A program made the translations under genes and the position numbers. A DNA stretch of 64,000 nucleotides, from the NCBI RefSeq assembly GCF_900454495.1, contig NZ_UGSI01000001.1, forward strand, positions 1,984,001 through 2,048,000. Direction: 5' to 3'. Below, piece after piece: positions 26,387 to 35,361 of the stretch. Each line of letters begins with the position of its first letter. Position 1 is the first letter of the stretch. Source of the DNA: Paenibacillus macerans. Lineage in GTDB: Bacteria > Bacillota > Bacilli > Paenibacillales > Paenibacillaceae. Under the pieces are notes generated by a model that saw nothing but the letters and a program-made list of their open reading frames with translations, was not told the DNA's origin and ran no database searches.

Positions 26387-26478
26387 TTTTTTCACCCCAC
26401 ACAAGGAATCGAACCTGGAACAAAGCGGAAAGCCGGCGGTTTTACGACCAATCGGCCAGCGCTTTGTATGTTGAATTC

Positions 26479-26508
26479 AATATAGCACGTTCCCGTTAAT
26501 TGTTCCAA
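26479..26508 (-). promoter_or_regulatory. Putative leuCD promoter
   Basis: Minus-strand TTGGAA (26508-26503), 18 bases, TATATT (26484-26479), about 90 bases before leuC. The leader is too short for a T-box and I see none. Confidence 0.45.
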
Positions 26509-26540
26509 GATATAATAACTATAATTGTGATAGGGTCAGC

Positions 26541-26816
26541 CTATAAGTAAGCCCTTATTCTTGAAATGATCCAGTCTATTGCTAGACCAACAAGCAACCA
26601 GAAGGAAAAATGAATCCCATAAAGAACGAACTGCCACAATAATTCGCTATTCATCATATAGTGCAATTTCGTCAACTCATGATTAAACCATAATAACGGT
26701 GGGCTTGTAAGAGCGAGCAACAGGTTTTTGTCATCGTATCCCGTGAGATTATAAACGCAAACAATCAACGAAAGCAGCGGCAGCCAGAAGCTCAGTTTTT
26801 TTATTAATCTCAACAT
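26541..26816 (-). CDS. Small membrane protein of unknown function
   Basis: Protein of 91 residues with hydrophobic spans at about 7-25 and 60-82 (LLWQFVLYGIHFSFWLLVGL), likely an integral membrane protein. I do not recognise the family. ATG 26816 has GGGAGGA seven bases upstream, and base composition is more AT-rich than the flanking metabolic genes. It stands alone between leuC and the insertion sequence. Confidence 0.6.
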   Translation of the reverse strand: MLRLIKKLSFWLPLLSLIVCVYNLTGYDDKNLLLALTSPPLLWFNHELTKLHYMMNSELLWQFVLYGIHFSFWLLVGLAIDWIISRIRAYL

Positions 26817-26922
26817 GTTAATCCTCCCATCGTCTAAATTCTAGCATAAAAGGAATTTGAGGAAATCTAAAGAAATGAAAAAGTGTAGGTGATTTTCACC
26901 CGAATGCCCCGAAAATCCCGTC

Positions 26923-26944
26923 AAATGCAAAAGCTTTTGCATTT
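26923..26944. repeat. 22-bp perfect palindrome of the TGCACTTTTGCA family
   Basis: AAATGCAAAAG followed at once by its reverse complement. It shares TTTTGCATTT with the copies near 51.7 and 52.5 kb and lies 46 bases from the left end of the insertion sequence, which itself sits in another family member. Confidence 0.6.
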
Positions 26945-26989
26945 CAATCCCTCTAAAGTGGTGATTTACGGAAAATAGAATGCACTTTT

Positions 26990-28640
26990 GAGTCAATTTC
27001 ATAATTCGATTCGAATATAGAGCTATAATTACCGAAAATAAAATGCTGCTTGTTTAAAAAAATACGGTTATGCTGCTTGAGGCAGGCGTTTATTCAACTT
27101 ATCGAGTGCAAACTTGGTTAGGTTGTACGCAAGTATACTGAGTTGGAAGTCGACGTTGGCTCGGACACCGCGGTGACGTGTTCGTTTCAATCCATAGTAA
27201 CCCTTGAGATAGGCAAAGACACGCTCGACAGCCGTTCGCTTTTTGTACAGTTCTTTAAACCCTTTGCTGCCTCTTGCCGGATAGGTGTGCTTACGCACGT
27301 CCGTTTCGATCCGAATTTTAAACACCTTTTGGCAGCCGGATTCCGCAAACGGACATTCCTTGCACTCGCTTGGACGGGTATACCGAAGTGTCTCATACTT
27401 GGGATCAAAGCTGTCGTACCGATAGGCGTGGCCTTCTTTGCAAACCGGACCATAATCAAGATTCATCCCTTCCGGCGGAGCCGTATGGTGGATGATATCA
27501 ATGATCGGGTAAGCTTGGAGCGAACGAATCAACTCGTAAATGGGCGTGCTGTCGTAGCCTTTGTCCCCCAACCCATATTTCACCTTCAGCATGGGAAACT
27601 TAAGTGGAAGACCTTTGAGCAACAGTACAGCCATGCGTTGGTCGTTCAAATGAGCCGAGCTCAGTACCCCGCTGAGCACATACTGACTATCGGTATCCAC
27701 TACGATGTTGGCTTTATAGCCATACCAGGTGGTGAGCTTGCCTTTCGAATTTTTCTTGGTGCAACGCGAAGCAGACCTGGGCATCGCTTCAAACAGCTCG
27801 TCGTAGGTGAAGGGCAACATGTTTTCTATTTTCTTTTCGAAAGGGGGCAGGCTCGCCTCGTATGCTTCCCGTTCTTTACGGCGGCGCTCCTTTTCTTCGG
27901 CCGAGCAATTTCCACGCCCGTAAACCGGCTTTGTCGGCTTCGTGGGTTCGGTCTCAGACACGGGGAGAACGGGCTCCATTTCGAGCTGTTGCACCGAAGA
28001 TTCCTTCTTTTGCTTCTGTTTCCTTGCGGCTCGGCGTTTGGCAGCAGATTCTCCATATTGGCAGTCCCACGCTTCAACCGCCGAGGAATCGACGGCGATA
28101 TGAGCTCCCGTTAAGAAACCCTCGGCATGAGCGGCTCTCACCAAACGGTCCAGCACCTGTTCGAGCAGACCCTTTTGCTGCAGCGCCAGATTCAGCCGAG
28201 AGTAGGTCGATTCGCTTGGTATACGGTCCGAGCCGGTGAACCGGCATTGGATGCGAAACTCCTCGCTGCTTTCCAGACGTTTTATGATGGAAGAGACGAA
28301 TTCTATACCCTCCATCTTTGCGATGAGCAGCGAATATACCATGGCTGGATAATTTAATTCTTCCTTACGCCCGCGACGTTTTGGTTTGCTGAGTGCCTGC
28401 ATGACTGGGGCAAGATCCAAATGCTCGAAGATTTGGCTGTACTTATCTTCGGGGCGCATTTCCATTAATTCCTCGAAGGAAAACAACTCCGTTTGGCGAA
28501 TTGAATAGATAGGGATTACCTCCGTTTCTCTTTCTCGAGTTTGGTTTGGTCACTATTACTTCGAGATTTGGGGAGGTACTCCTTTTTCTATGCCCAAAAA
28601 ATCCAGTTATATCAAGCGTTTTGAATTATGAAATTGACTC
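26990..28640 (-). mobile_element. IS1182-like insertion sequence
   Basis: Ends are 18-bp perfect inverted repeats, GAGTCAATTTCATAATTC (26990-27007) and its complement (28623-28640). CTTTT is present directly outside both ends (26985-26989 and 28641-28645), a likely 5-bp target duplication. Length is 1651 bp. It carries one full-length transposase on the minus strand. Removing it and one CTTTT restores TGCACTTTTTGCAGTTG, a member of the local palindrome family. Intact ends and gene suggest a recent insertion. Confidence 0.85.
27068..28486 (-). CDS. IS1182-family DDE transposase
   Basis: Transposase of 472 residues. The N-terminal DUF772-type helical domain (about 15-115: YPAMVYSLLIAKMEG, SESTYSRLNLALQQ) is followed by a DDE core: Asp in IAVDSSAVEAW, Asp in GLGDKGYDSTP, and Glu in AVERVFAYLKGYYGLKRTRH. 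A basic insert with Lys/Glu-rich residues (about 150-215) separates the first two. A Cys cluster (CKECPFAESGC) precedes the last motif. No frameshift is seen, so it may be active. Family assignment is by architecture only. Confidence 0.88.
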   Translation of the reverse strand: MFSFEELMEMRPEDKYSQIFEHLDLAPVMQALSKPKRRGRKEELNYPAMVYSLLIAKMEGIEFVSSIIKRLESSEEFRIQCRFTGSDRIPSESTYSRLNLALQQKGLLEQVLDRLVRAAHAEGFLTGAHIAVDSSAVEAWDCQYGESAAKRRAARKQKQKKESSVQQLEMEPVLPVSETEPTKPTKPVYGRGNCSAEEKERRRKEREAYEASLPPFEKKIENMLPFTYDELFEAMPRSASRCTKKNSKGKLTTWYGYKANIVVDTDSQYVLSGVLSSAHLNDQRMAVLLLKGLPLKFPMLKVKYGLGDKGYDSTPIYELIRSLQAYPIIDIIHHTAPPEGMNLDYGPVCKEGHAYRYDSFDPKYETLRYTRPSECKECPFAESGCQKVFKIRIETDVRKHTYPARGSKGFKELYKKRTAVERVFAYLKGYYGLKRTRHRGVRANVDFQLSILAYNLTKFALDKLNKRLPQAA

Positions 28641-28772
28641 CTTTTTGCAGTTGAATCTTATCGGGCAGTCCTTCTTCCCCTGAAAAACGCACATAGTTGA
28701 GATACGAATATTATTTTTTTTTACACATATTACCTGTTAAAGTTCACGGATACGTTTCTGAGGAGGATCGCC

Positions 28773-30251
28773 ATGGCAAGGCCGCTTGAAGCAAATGTGG
28801 AATATCTGAAGCGCACCCTTAGCCATTTTTCCGATGCCGTCTTCAAGGAATTGGATGTAGGGCAAACCGGCTTTCAAGTCATCATTGTCTATCTCTCCGG
28901 GATCGCGGACATCAATGCAATTAATGAACAAATCGTCAAACCGTTGATTCTGGCGGGGCTCGGGGACAATAAACCTGCGTATGCCCCGGAAACATTAAAG
29001 GAAGACCTGCTGCAGAAGACCGCTTCGCCGGTCGGAATTGAAACGGGCGAGTTTCTGGATAAGTGTGTTTTGGAAGTATTGTCGGGGAAGACTTGCCTGC
29101 TCATTGAAGGAATCGATGAAGCGCTGATTGTCGAGACCGCAAATTTCCCTGCTCGAAATGTGGAAGAACCCGCTACCGAAACTTTGGTAAGAGGACCGAG
29201 GCAAGGTTTTGTCGAAGACATGGCCAGCAATCTTGCCATGATCAGACGATTTGTGAAGGACGTCAGTTTCAAAATCGATAAATACCGGGTTGGAAAAAGA
29301 TCTTCCCGAAACTTGGCCGTGCTCTATATCGCCGACATTGCCAATCCGGAACTGGTTCAGGACATCAAAAAAAGGATTGAAGCCATCGACATCGACGATG
29401 TACAAGATAGCGGGATCGTAGAGCAATTGATCGAGGAAACACCGTGGTCTCCGTTTCCGCAGCTTCAAGCGACGGAACGCTCGGATAAAGCGGTGAGCGC
29501 CCTGATGGGCGGAAAGGTTGTCATCATGCTGGACGGCACGCCGTTCGTGCTGATAGCTCCGATGACTTTCTGGATGCTGGCCCAATCCCCGGAGGATTAT
29601 TACGAACGGTTCCCGTTAGGGTCATTTTTTCGCATTCTTCGTCTAATGGCGTTGTTTATAGCAACTTTCCTGCCTTCCCTATACGTCAGCTTGGTTTCCT
29701 TCCATCCCGGGCTCATCCCGCCCGATCTGGTCATGTCCATTGTGGCCTCGCGGAAAGGCATCCCTTTTCCGGTCTTTGTCGAGGCTCTAATCATGGAAGT
29801 GTCATTGGAAATCCTGCGCGAGGCAAGCTTGCGGCTGCCCAAAGGCATAGGCCAGGTCATCGGCATTGTTGGAGGGCTTGTCATCGGGGAAGCGGCCATT
29901 GAGGCGTCGATCGTCAGTCCTTTCATGGTGATTATCGTCGGGGTTACCGCGATCTCATCCTTTGCGAGTCCGCAGTACAGCGGCAGTATCGGCATCCGCC
30001 TGCTGCGCTTCCCGGTTATGCTGGTTGCCTCGGTATACGGGCTCTACGGGGTGATCCTGTCGTTCATATTTCTGGGTGCCCATATGGTTCGGATCAAAAG
30101 CTTCGGCGTTTCTTACATGGCGCCTTTGGCCCCGATCCGATTAAGAGATCAGCAAGATACTTGGGTTCGCGTTCCTTTCAGGTATCTCAAAAAGCGTTCA
30201 TTAACGTTAAAAACTCAGGACGAGACATTGTCCCACAGAAAAAGGAAGTAA
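28773..30251 (+). CDS. gerKA: Spore germination protein GerKA-like (GerA family A subunit)
   Basis: A subunit of a germinant receptor in the inner spore membrane, 492 residues. The soluble N-terminal domain (about 1-240, with GIDEALIVETANFPARNVEEP and TLVRGPRQGFVEDM) is followed by about five membrane spans (GTPFVLIAPMTFWMLAQSPE; LPKGIGQVIGIVGGLVIGEA). The ATG has GAGGAGGAT. First gene of an A-C-B operon; GerKC begins four bases after its stop. The symbol is by family resemblance; the germinant is not predictable. Confidence 0.9.
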   Translation: MARPLEANVEYLKRTLSHFSDAVFKELDVGQTGFQVIIVYLSGIADINAINEQIVKPLILAGLGDNKPAYAPETLKEDLLQKTASPVGIETGEFLDKCVLEVLSGKTCLLIEGIDEALIVETANFPARNVEEPATETLVRGPRQGFVEDMASNLAMIRRFVKDVSFKIDKYRVGKRSSRNLAVLYIADIANPELVQDIKKRIEAIDIDDVQDSGIVEQLIEETPWSPFPQLQATERSDKAVSALMGGKVVIMLDGTPFVLIAPMTFWMLAQSPEDYYERFPLGSFFRILRLMALFIATFLPSLYVSLVSFHPGLIPPDLVMSIVASRKGIPFPVFVEALIMEVSLEILREASLRLPKGIGQVIGIVGGLVIGEAAIEASIVSPFMVIIVGVTAISSFASPQYSGSIGIRLLRFPVMLVASVYGLYGVILSFIFLGAHMVRIKSFGVSYMAPLAPIRLRDQQDTWVRVPFRYLKKRSLTLKTQDETLSHRKRK

Positions 30252-30255
30252 ACCT

Positions 30256-31410
30256 ATGACAGCTTTTATCTTTCGGTTCCGCCGCATCCGGCTGCTGCAA
30301 AAATGCATTGCCGGATGGATGGCCTGCGCCGTGCTTGCCGGTTGCTGGGACAGCAGGGAAATCGAAGACTTGAGCATCATTCTCGGCGTTGCCATCGATA
30401 TGGATCAGGATATGCTTGAACTTACTTATCAGCATTTAATCGCTCAGAAAAAACAAGAAAATGCATACACCAACATAACAACGCTTTACGGGGATTCCAT
30501 CCAGTATGCCTCTAGAGAACAGGCGAAACAGGTGGCTCGTGCACCCTTGTACAATTTTATCCGGCTGGTCTTGATCAGCGATCAGGCTTTGCGGAAGTGG
30601 CGGATCGACCAATTGCTGGATACGTATAACCGCTCCTACAAAACGAGCCGAAATTCGGTTGTTATGGTTGTGAAGGGCAGTGCCAAAGAAGCTCTGACGA
30701 AGACGGGCAAACATAAAGACATCCCTTCCGTGGATTTGAGGGATCTAGCCAAAAACAGCGCTTTAAACGAAAAAATACCACCAAAGATCACGTTGGGAGA
30801 CATTTCGATCCGGATTTCGCAGGGAGCCGATTTTTTAATTCAACGGCTGGATACCGGCGAAGGCGGCAATCGTCTGACAGGCGCGGCCCTGATCAGCGGC
30901 CAAACGAAGAAATTTGCCGGCTGGCTAGACGAGGAGGATATCAGCGGGATCAATTGGATGCTGGGAAACACGGAGGGGACTGTTGTTAAAGCCGAGGATC
31001 CGCGGACGAACCACGCGATGGTATTTGAAGTCGACAAAGTGAAGAGAAAACTCATCCCGCGTGCCAATGGACAGGATATCTCATTTACGGTCCGGATTAA
31101 AACCGCCCTTAATCTGAACGAGAACCGGGTTGTCTCTGCCGATCTTCTGAAGGAACCGTTTCTGCAAACGGCCAGGGAAGCGGCGCAGGAAGAAATCAAA
31201 GAGAGCGTGCTTCGGTCTTTAAGCAAACTTCGGAAGGAAAAAGCGGATGTGGCCGGTTTTCGCACAAAAATAAAAACGGACTATCCCGAAGCCTGGGATC
31301 GCGTGGAGAACAACTGGCCGGATACTTTCAGTCAAATCCCGATCGACGTTCTGGTGGATGTTGAAGTAAGGAGAACGGGAGCTTATTCTAAAGGAGCGGG
31401 GTCGCCATGA
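30256..31410 (+). CDS. gerKC: Spore germination lipoprotein GerKC-like (Ger(x)C family)
   Basis: C subunit of the receptor, 384 residues. Lipobox VLAGC (Cys about residue 31) is followed by the family opening WDSREIEDLSIILGVAID. The two GerAC-type domains follow; the C-terminal part contains the usual AREAAQEEIKESVLRSL helix. Anchored to the outer leaflet of the inner spore membrane. It overlaps gerKB by four bases. Confidence 0.9.
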   Translation: MTAFIFRFRRIRLLQKCIAGWMACAVLAGCWDSREIEDLSIILGVAIDMDQDMLELTYQHLIAQKKQENAYTNITTLYGDSIQYASREQAKQVARAPLYNFIRLVLISDQALRKWRIDQLLDTYNRSYKTSRNSVVMVVKGSAKEALTKTGKHKDIPSVDLRDLAKNSALNEKIPPKITLGDISIRISQGADFLIQRLDTGEGGNRLTGAALISGQTKKFAGWLDEEDISGINWMLGNTEGTVVKAEDPRTNHAMVFEVDKVKRKLIPRANGQDISFTVRIKTALNLNENRVVSADLLKEPFLQTAREAAQEEIKESVLRSLSKLRKEKADVAGFRTKIKTDYPEAWDRVENNWPDTFSQIPIDVLVDVEVRRTGAYSKGAGSP

Positions 31411-32519
31411 CAAATCTGCCTACCATGAAACATGAAAAAATCTCCACTCTACAAACCGTTCTTACGGTCACCTCGACCGTGTACGCCGTGGGAATTGTGA
31501 GTTTGCCCAGAAGTATAGCGGAAAAGACGCAAACTCCCGATGTTTGGCAGGGACTGCTCTTGTCCAGCTTGCTGGGTTTGGTCGCCGTTTTTATCAATGT
31601 GAGCTTATGCCGGCGATTTCCCGGGGAGACGATTTATAAGATAAGTACACGGGTTGCGGGTAAATTTATCGGACACCTCATCAACCTTTCATTTATTGTA
31701 TACTGCCTGTTGGTCTGCTCGCATGTAGTAAGAATGATGGCGGAATTTATCAAAGCTCTGGCCCTGGAGAGAACACCGATCAGCGCGATTCTTATCCCGT
31801 TTCTGCTGCTTGTCGGTTATTTGACCTCGGGCGGCCTTCATGTGATGGTGCGGTTGGTGGAGCTTTTTTTCCCTTTAACCTTTGTCGTTTTTTTGCTGCT
31901 GATTGTTCTCAATATCAACCATTTCGATCCGGATTATTTGCGTCCCGTTTTTCATAAGGGATGGAGGCCGATCCTTCAATCTCTGGAGGTAGTTCCCTTT
32001 TCAACCCTAGGTTTCGAATCCATGCTCATCTTAACGAGTTTCATGGTTCATCCGCAAAAGGCGTGGAAGGCGGGGGCGATCGGCTATGCCGTCGCCATGG
32101 GGCTGTATCTCCTCATGGTCACGATGGTCATCGCCTGCATGTCCGTGGAAGAAGTTTCCCGCTTGCAGTGGCCGGTTGTTTCTTTTGCCCAGCAAATCGA
32201 ATTTCCCGGCGCGTTCCTGGAACGGTTTGAATTGTTGTTTATCGTTTTGTGGACGATTAAAATTTACATGACCACAGCAAATTACTATTTTTACATTGTC
32301 GCCGGACTCAGCCAACTTACGCAAAAATGGAACAGGTACATCTATTACCTTCCGTTAGTTTTACTGTTTGCCGCAGCCATGTATCCTCAAAATTTTGTGG
32401 AAATCGACAGGATGGGCCAATTAACCGGTTATTTCGGAGTCGTTGCTTGTGCTTTAATACCGCTGTTGCTGTTAATCTCATCCTTCATTTTCCGCCGAAA
32501 AGGAAGCCTCAATGCTTAA
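31407..32519 (+). CDS. gerKB: Spore germination protein GerKB-like (GerA family B subunit)
   Basis: B subunit, a ten-span transporter-like membrane protein (APC superfamily), 370 residues, thought to carry the germinant specificity pocket. Near the N-terminus it has LQTVLTVTSTVYAVGIVSLP; later LEVVPFSTLGFESMLIL. It is the last gene of the operon and is convergent with the AEC transporter, only 11 bases away. Confidence 0.9.
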   Translation: MTNLPTMKHEKISTLQTVLTVTSTVYAVGIVSLPRSIAEKTQTPDVWQGLLLSSLLGLVAVFINVSLCRRFPGETIYKISTRVAGKFIGHLINLSFIVYCLLVCSHVVRMMAEFIKALALERTPISAILIPFLLLVGYLTSGGLHVMVRLVELFFPLTFVVFLLLIVLNINHFDPDYLRPVFHKGWRPILQSLEVVPFSTLGFESMLILTSFMVHPQKAWKAGAIGYAVAMGLYLLMVTMVIACMSVEEVSRLQWPVVSFAQQIEFPGAFLERFELLFIVLWTIKIYMTTANYYFYIVAGLSQLTQKWNRYIYYLPLVLLFAAAMYPQNFVEIDRMGQLTGYFGVVACALIPLLLLISSFIFRRKGSLNA

Positions 32520-32530
32520 CTCTCGGTGAA

Positions 32531-33451
32531 CTAAACCAGCACGAGCAGCACCGGCAGCACGACAAACGAAGCCAGCGTCGTCCACACGATGCATCTCGAC
32601 ACCAGCCCGGGCGCGGCGTCAAACCGTTCGGCCAGAACGACGGCGTTCACGGCGACCGGCATCGAAGCCAAGATGAACAGGACGGAAAATAGCGTACCCG
32701 TAATGCCCAATACGATTAATGCGATATAAGCGGCAACGGGCGCCGCGGCCAGCCTCACGGCAATGCCGGCCCAAACCGCGGATCGCTTGGCGGGAGCGGC
32801 GTCCGATCTTCCGACCTTCACCATCTGCGCGCCCAACACCGTCAGCACAACCGGCGAATAAGCGGCCGCCACCATGGAAACCCCTTGGGTGATCTCCGCC
32901 GGGAGCTGCAGGTGCGTCATGCGAAGAAAAAACGCCACGGCCGCGGCATAGATCGCCGGCAGGGCAAACACCGACCGGATCGCGCTTTTTACGGAAAACT
33001 GCGAACGGGCGGCAAAATACACGCCAACCGTGTTAACGATGATCATCTGCGTGATGACATAAAGCGAAGCTTTATCGAGCCCGAGCTGACCGAAAGCGAG
33101 CAGCACAAGCGGCAAGCCGTAGTTGGCGCTGTTCGTCAGCGCCGATATGAGCGTAAGCCCGGCCGCTTCCGGCGCGTCCAGCTTCAGAAGCCGGCCCCCC
33201 GCCTTGGCAAGGCCCCACATCAGCACCAGGTTCAACAAGGAAAACCCGATCGTGCTGAACACATCGCCCGAGGAAATATGCGCGTTCATCAGCGTATCGA
33301 AAATGATCGCCGGACTCAGCACATACAAATATAAAGTCAGCAGCGGCTTGGTGTCCAAACCGCGAAAACGCGCCAGCAGCGCGCCGGCAATTACCGGAAT
33401 CGAAAGCGGAACGATTACATGAAGCAGCGTAGCTAAAACCGTATGTATCAT
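32531..33451 (-). CDS. AEC-family (auxin efflux carrier-like) transporter
   Basis: Membrane transporter of 306 residues with about ten spans and a central loop, matching the AEC/Mem_trans family (LSPAIIFDTLMNAHIS; LTNSANYGLPLVLLAFGQ; QMIIVNTVGVYFAAR). Bacterial members move dicarboxylates or amino-acid-like substrates; no substrate can be assigned. The start ATG 33451 has GAGGAG ten bases upstream; the frame is open to 33472. Confidence 0.88.
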   Translation of the reverse strand: MIHTVLATLLHVIVPLSIPVIAGALLARFRGLDTKPLLTLYLYVLSPAIIFDTLMNAHISSGDVFSTIGFSLLNLVLMWGLAKAGGRLLKLDAPEAAGLTLISALTNSANYGLPLVLLAFGQLGLDKASLYVITQMIIVNTVGVYFAARSQFSVKSAIRSVFALPAIYAAAVAFFLRMTHLQLPAEITQGVSMVAAAYSPVVLTVLGAQMVKVGRSDAAPAKRSAVWAGIAVRLAAAPVAAYIALIVLGITGTLFSVLFILASMPVAVNAVVLAERFDAAPGLVSRCIVWTTLASFVVLPVLLVLV

Positions 33452-33618
33452 AGTTGCCGGACTCCTCTGCACGCTTGATAGTTTTGTTTTGCCCTATTGT
33501 ACCCCTGTCCGCAAAAGGCGTCCAAGACCTGAAAACAATATAACTAATAGCTATTCCCTATAACTTTTCCGCGTGTATTAAGCCTGAAAGATTAGATTTG
33601 GGAAAATCTGCGGCCACC

Positions 33619-33668
33619 AAAAAAACAGCTCCACCAGGCAGATTCACCTAAAGGAGCTGTTTTTTTCA
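33619..33668. terminator. Bidirectional terminator
   Basis: AAAAAACAGCTCC (ending 33632) pairs with GGAGCTGTTTTTT (from 33653), giving U-runs on both strands. It ends the signal peptidase transcript on the minus strand. Confidence 0.85.
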
Positions 33669-33711
33669 TATGAATGTTCGTGCACGCAAGCTGCAGGTTC
33701 AACCCGCGGCC

Positions 33712-34266
33712 TTAAAACGAATCGATCCCCATCACATGGTCGAGCGGAATCGGCCCGATGCTGCGGCTGTCGTTGCTGTTGTTCCGGTTGTCGCCCATGA
33801 CAAACACGTAACCGTCCGGAATGTCCCAGACCTGAGCGGCTCCCGCATTCATTTTTTCCTTAATATAAGGCTCGTCCAGCTGCTCCCCGTTGCGGAATAC
33901 ATGTCCGTCCTTCACCTCAATCGTGTCTCCCGGCAGGCCGATCACTCTTTTGACATAGAAAAAATCCTCCTGTCCTCTGCCGGATAACCAGGTAATCAAG
34001 GGATGCTCTTTAATGTCGTCCAAAAGCGTACGGCTGCGGTCGACCCGGCTGTCGAGAATGACGATATCGCCGTATTCCGGCAGCTTCTCCAGCACATGCG
34101 CAAACTTCCAGGCATAAATGCGCTGCTTGTCGTTCAGCGTCGGTTCCATTGAATGGCCGTCTACCCGGTAAGGCTGGATCACAAAAATGCCGATAATCAT
34201 GCTTAACACAAATCCAAGCGCGATCGATCCGCCCCATCCGACAATTTCTTTCAACCATTTCTTCAA
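33712..34266 (-). CDS. sipS: Signal peptidase I
   Basis: Membrane-bound type I signal peptidase of 184 residues. One N-terminal span (GSIALGFVLSMIIGIFVIQ) precedes the Ser nucleophile in VDGHSMEPTL; the general-base Lys lies in YVKRVIGLPGD; the box E region is GDNRNNSNDSR. The start is best placed at TTG 34266 (LKKWLKEIVGW): CTGGAGGT lies seven bases before it, while the longer reading from a GTG at 34329 has no ribosome-binding site. Confidence 0.94.
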   Translation of the reverse strand: MKKWLKEIVGWGGSIALGFVLSMIIGIFVIQPYRVDGHSMEPTLNDKQRIYAWKFAHVLEKLPEYGDIVILDSRVDRSRTLLDDIKEHPLITWLSGRGQEDFFYVKRVIGLPGDTIEVKDGHVFRNGEQLDEPYIKEKMNAGAAQVWDIPDGYVFVMGDNRNNSNDSRSIGPIPLDHVMGIDSF

Positions 34267-34440
34267 ACGAAAGACCTCCAGAATAATAACTTTAACTTTT
34301 CCATCTATTATAACGGGGAATAGGGACACAAAACAAATTTTCCTAAATATCCCAGGTGGTTTGCGATATCGAAATCAAGCATTCTCCGCCTATATATAGT
34401 ATACTTTATTATAGGAATTTCTTATAAGAGGGATGATGAA

Positions 34441-35361
34441 ATGGAACTAAGACAACTTCTGTACACGCTGAAAATCGCCGAGGAAAAAAACTTTTCCCGC
34501 GCCGCCGACAAGCTGCATATCGCCCAACCTTCCCTCAGCCAGCAGCTGTCCAAGCTGGAGCAGGAGCTTGGCGTCAAGCTGTTTCAGCGCAATACGAGCA
34601 CGGTGGAGCTGACCTATGCCGGAGCAAGCTTTATTCGGCACGCGCAAAAAATTATGGACGCCGTGGCCCAGCTGCGCCAGGAAATGGACGACATCTCCCA
34701 ACTGCGGGCCGGCCGCGTCGTCGTGGGCAGCATGCCGATCACCGGCTCCCATCTGCTGCCTTACGTGCTGCCCGCCTTCAAGGATGCGTACCCGGACATC
34801 GAAATCACGCTGCTGGAGGATACGTCGCTTAATCTGGAGAAGCTGACGGCCGGCGGCGGCACCGACCTGAGTTTGCTGTCGCTGCCGCTGCAGGAGCCGA
34901 CGCTCGCATACGAGCCGATCGGCGAAGAGATCATCGACCTGGCCGTGCCGCCGAATCACCGCCTCGCCTCTTCCGGTGAAGCCAGAAGCGGCGTGAAGCT
35001 GGAGCAGCTGCAGGACGAACCGTTTATCGTACTGAAAAAAGGCCAGGGCTTCCGCAAGCTGACGGTCGACCTGTGCCGCGGCGCGGGCTTTGAACCGAAC
35101 GTCGTATTCGAAAGCAACAACATCGAAACAGTGCAATCGCTGGTCGCGGCCGGGATGGGCATCACGCTTGTTCCCCGCTTTATCGCCCGGGCCAAACGCA
35201 GCGAGCTGATCCCGGCTTATCTGCCGCTCGCTGAGCCCGTGCCGAGCCGTACGCTGGTCATCGCCTACCGGAAAGGACGTTATTTGTCCAAAGCGGCGGA
35301 GGCTTTTATCGACACGTTCAAGGCGACGATGGAGCAACGCGACGCGGCTTATAATTCGTAG
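34441..35361 (+). CDS. LysR-family transcription regulator
   Basis: Regulator of 306 residues: N-terminal winged helix-turn-helix (NFSRAADKLHIAQPSLSQQL, about 17-36), linker helix, then the two-lobed effector domain (VVVGSMPITGSHLLPYVLPA; LVAAGMGITLVPRFIA), as in the CynR/CysL-type group. Divergent from sipS; its 3' end overlaps the convergent amidase gene by 13 bases. An AT-rich region with TTATAGGAATTTCTTATAAG (34409-34428) upstream may be its own operator. Targets unknown. Confidence 0.9.
   Translation: MELRQLLYTLKIAEEKNFSRAADKLHIAQPSLSQQLSKLEQELGVKLFQRNTSTVELTYAGASFIRHAQKIMDAVAQLRQEMDDISQLRAGRVVVGSMPITGSHLLPYVLPAFKDAYPDIEITLLEDTSLNLEKLTAGGGTDLSLLSLPLQEPTLAYEPIGEEIIDLAVPPNHRLASSGEARSGVKLEQLQDEPFIVLKKGQGFRKLTVDLCRGAGFEPNVVFESNNIETVQSLVAAGMGITLVPRFIARAKRSELIPAYLPLAEPVPSRTLVIAYRKGRYLSKAAEAFIDTFKATMEQRDAAYNS

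Noticed and set aside
26403..26420. tRNA T-loop-like GGTTCGATTCC on the minus strand before leuC
   Set aside because: The flanks do not form a T-stem, acceptor stem or anticodon arm; taken as chance.
28706..28732. Possible sigma-G promoter (GAATA...CATATTA) before gerKA
   Set aside because: The elements look right but the spacer is 15 bases, shorter than the usual 17-18, so not listed as a feature.
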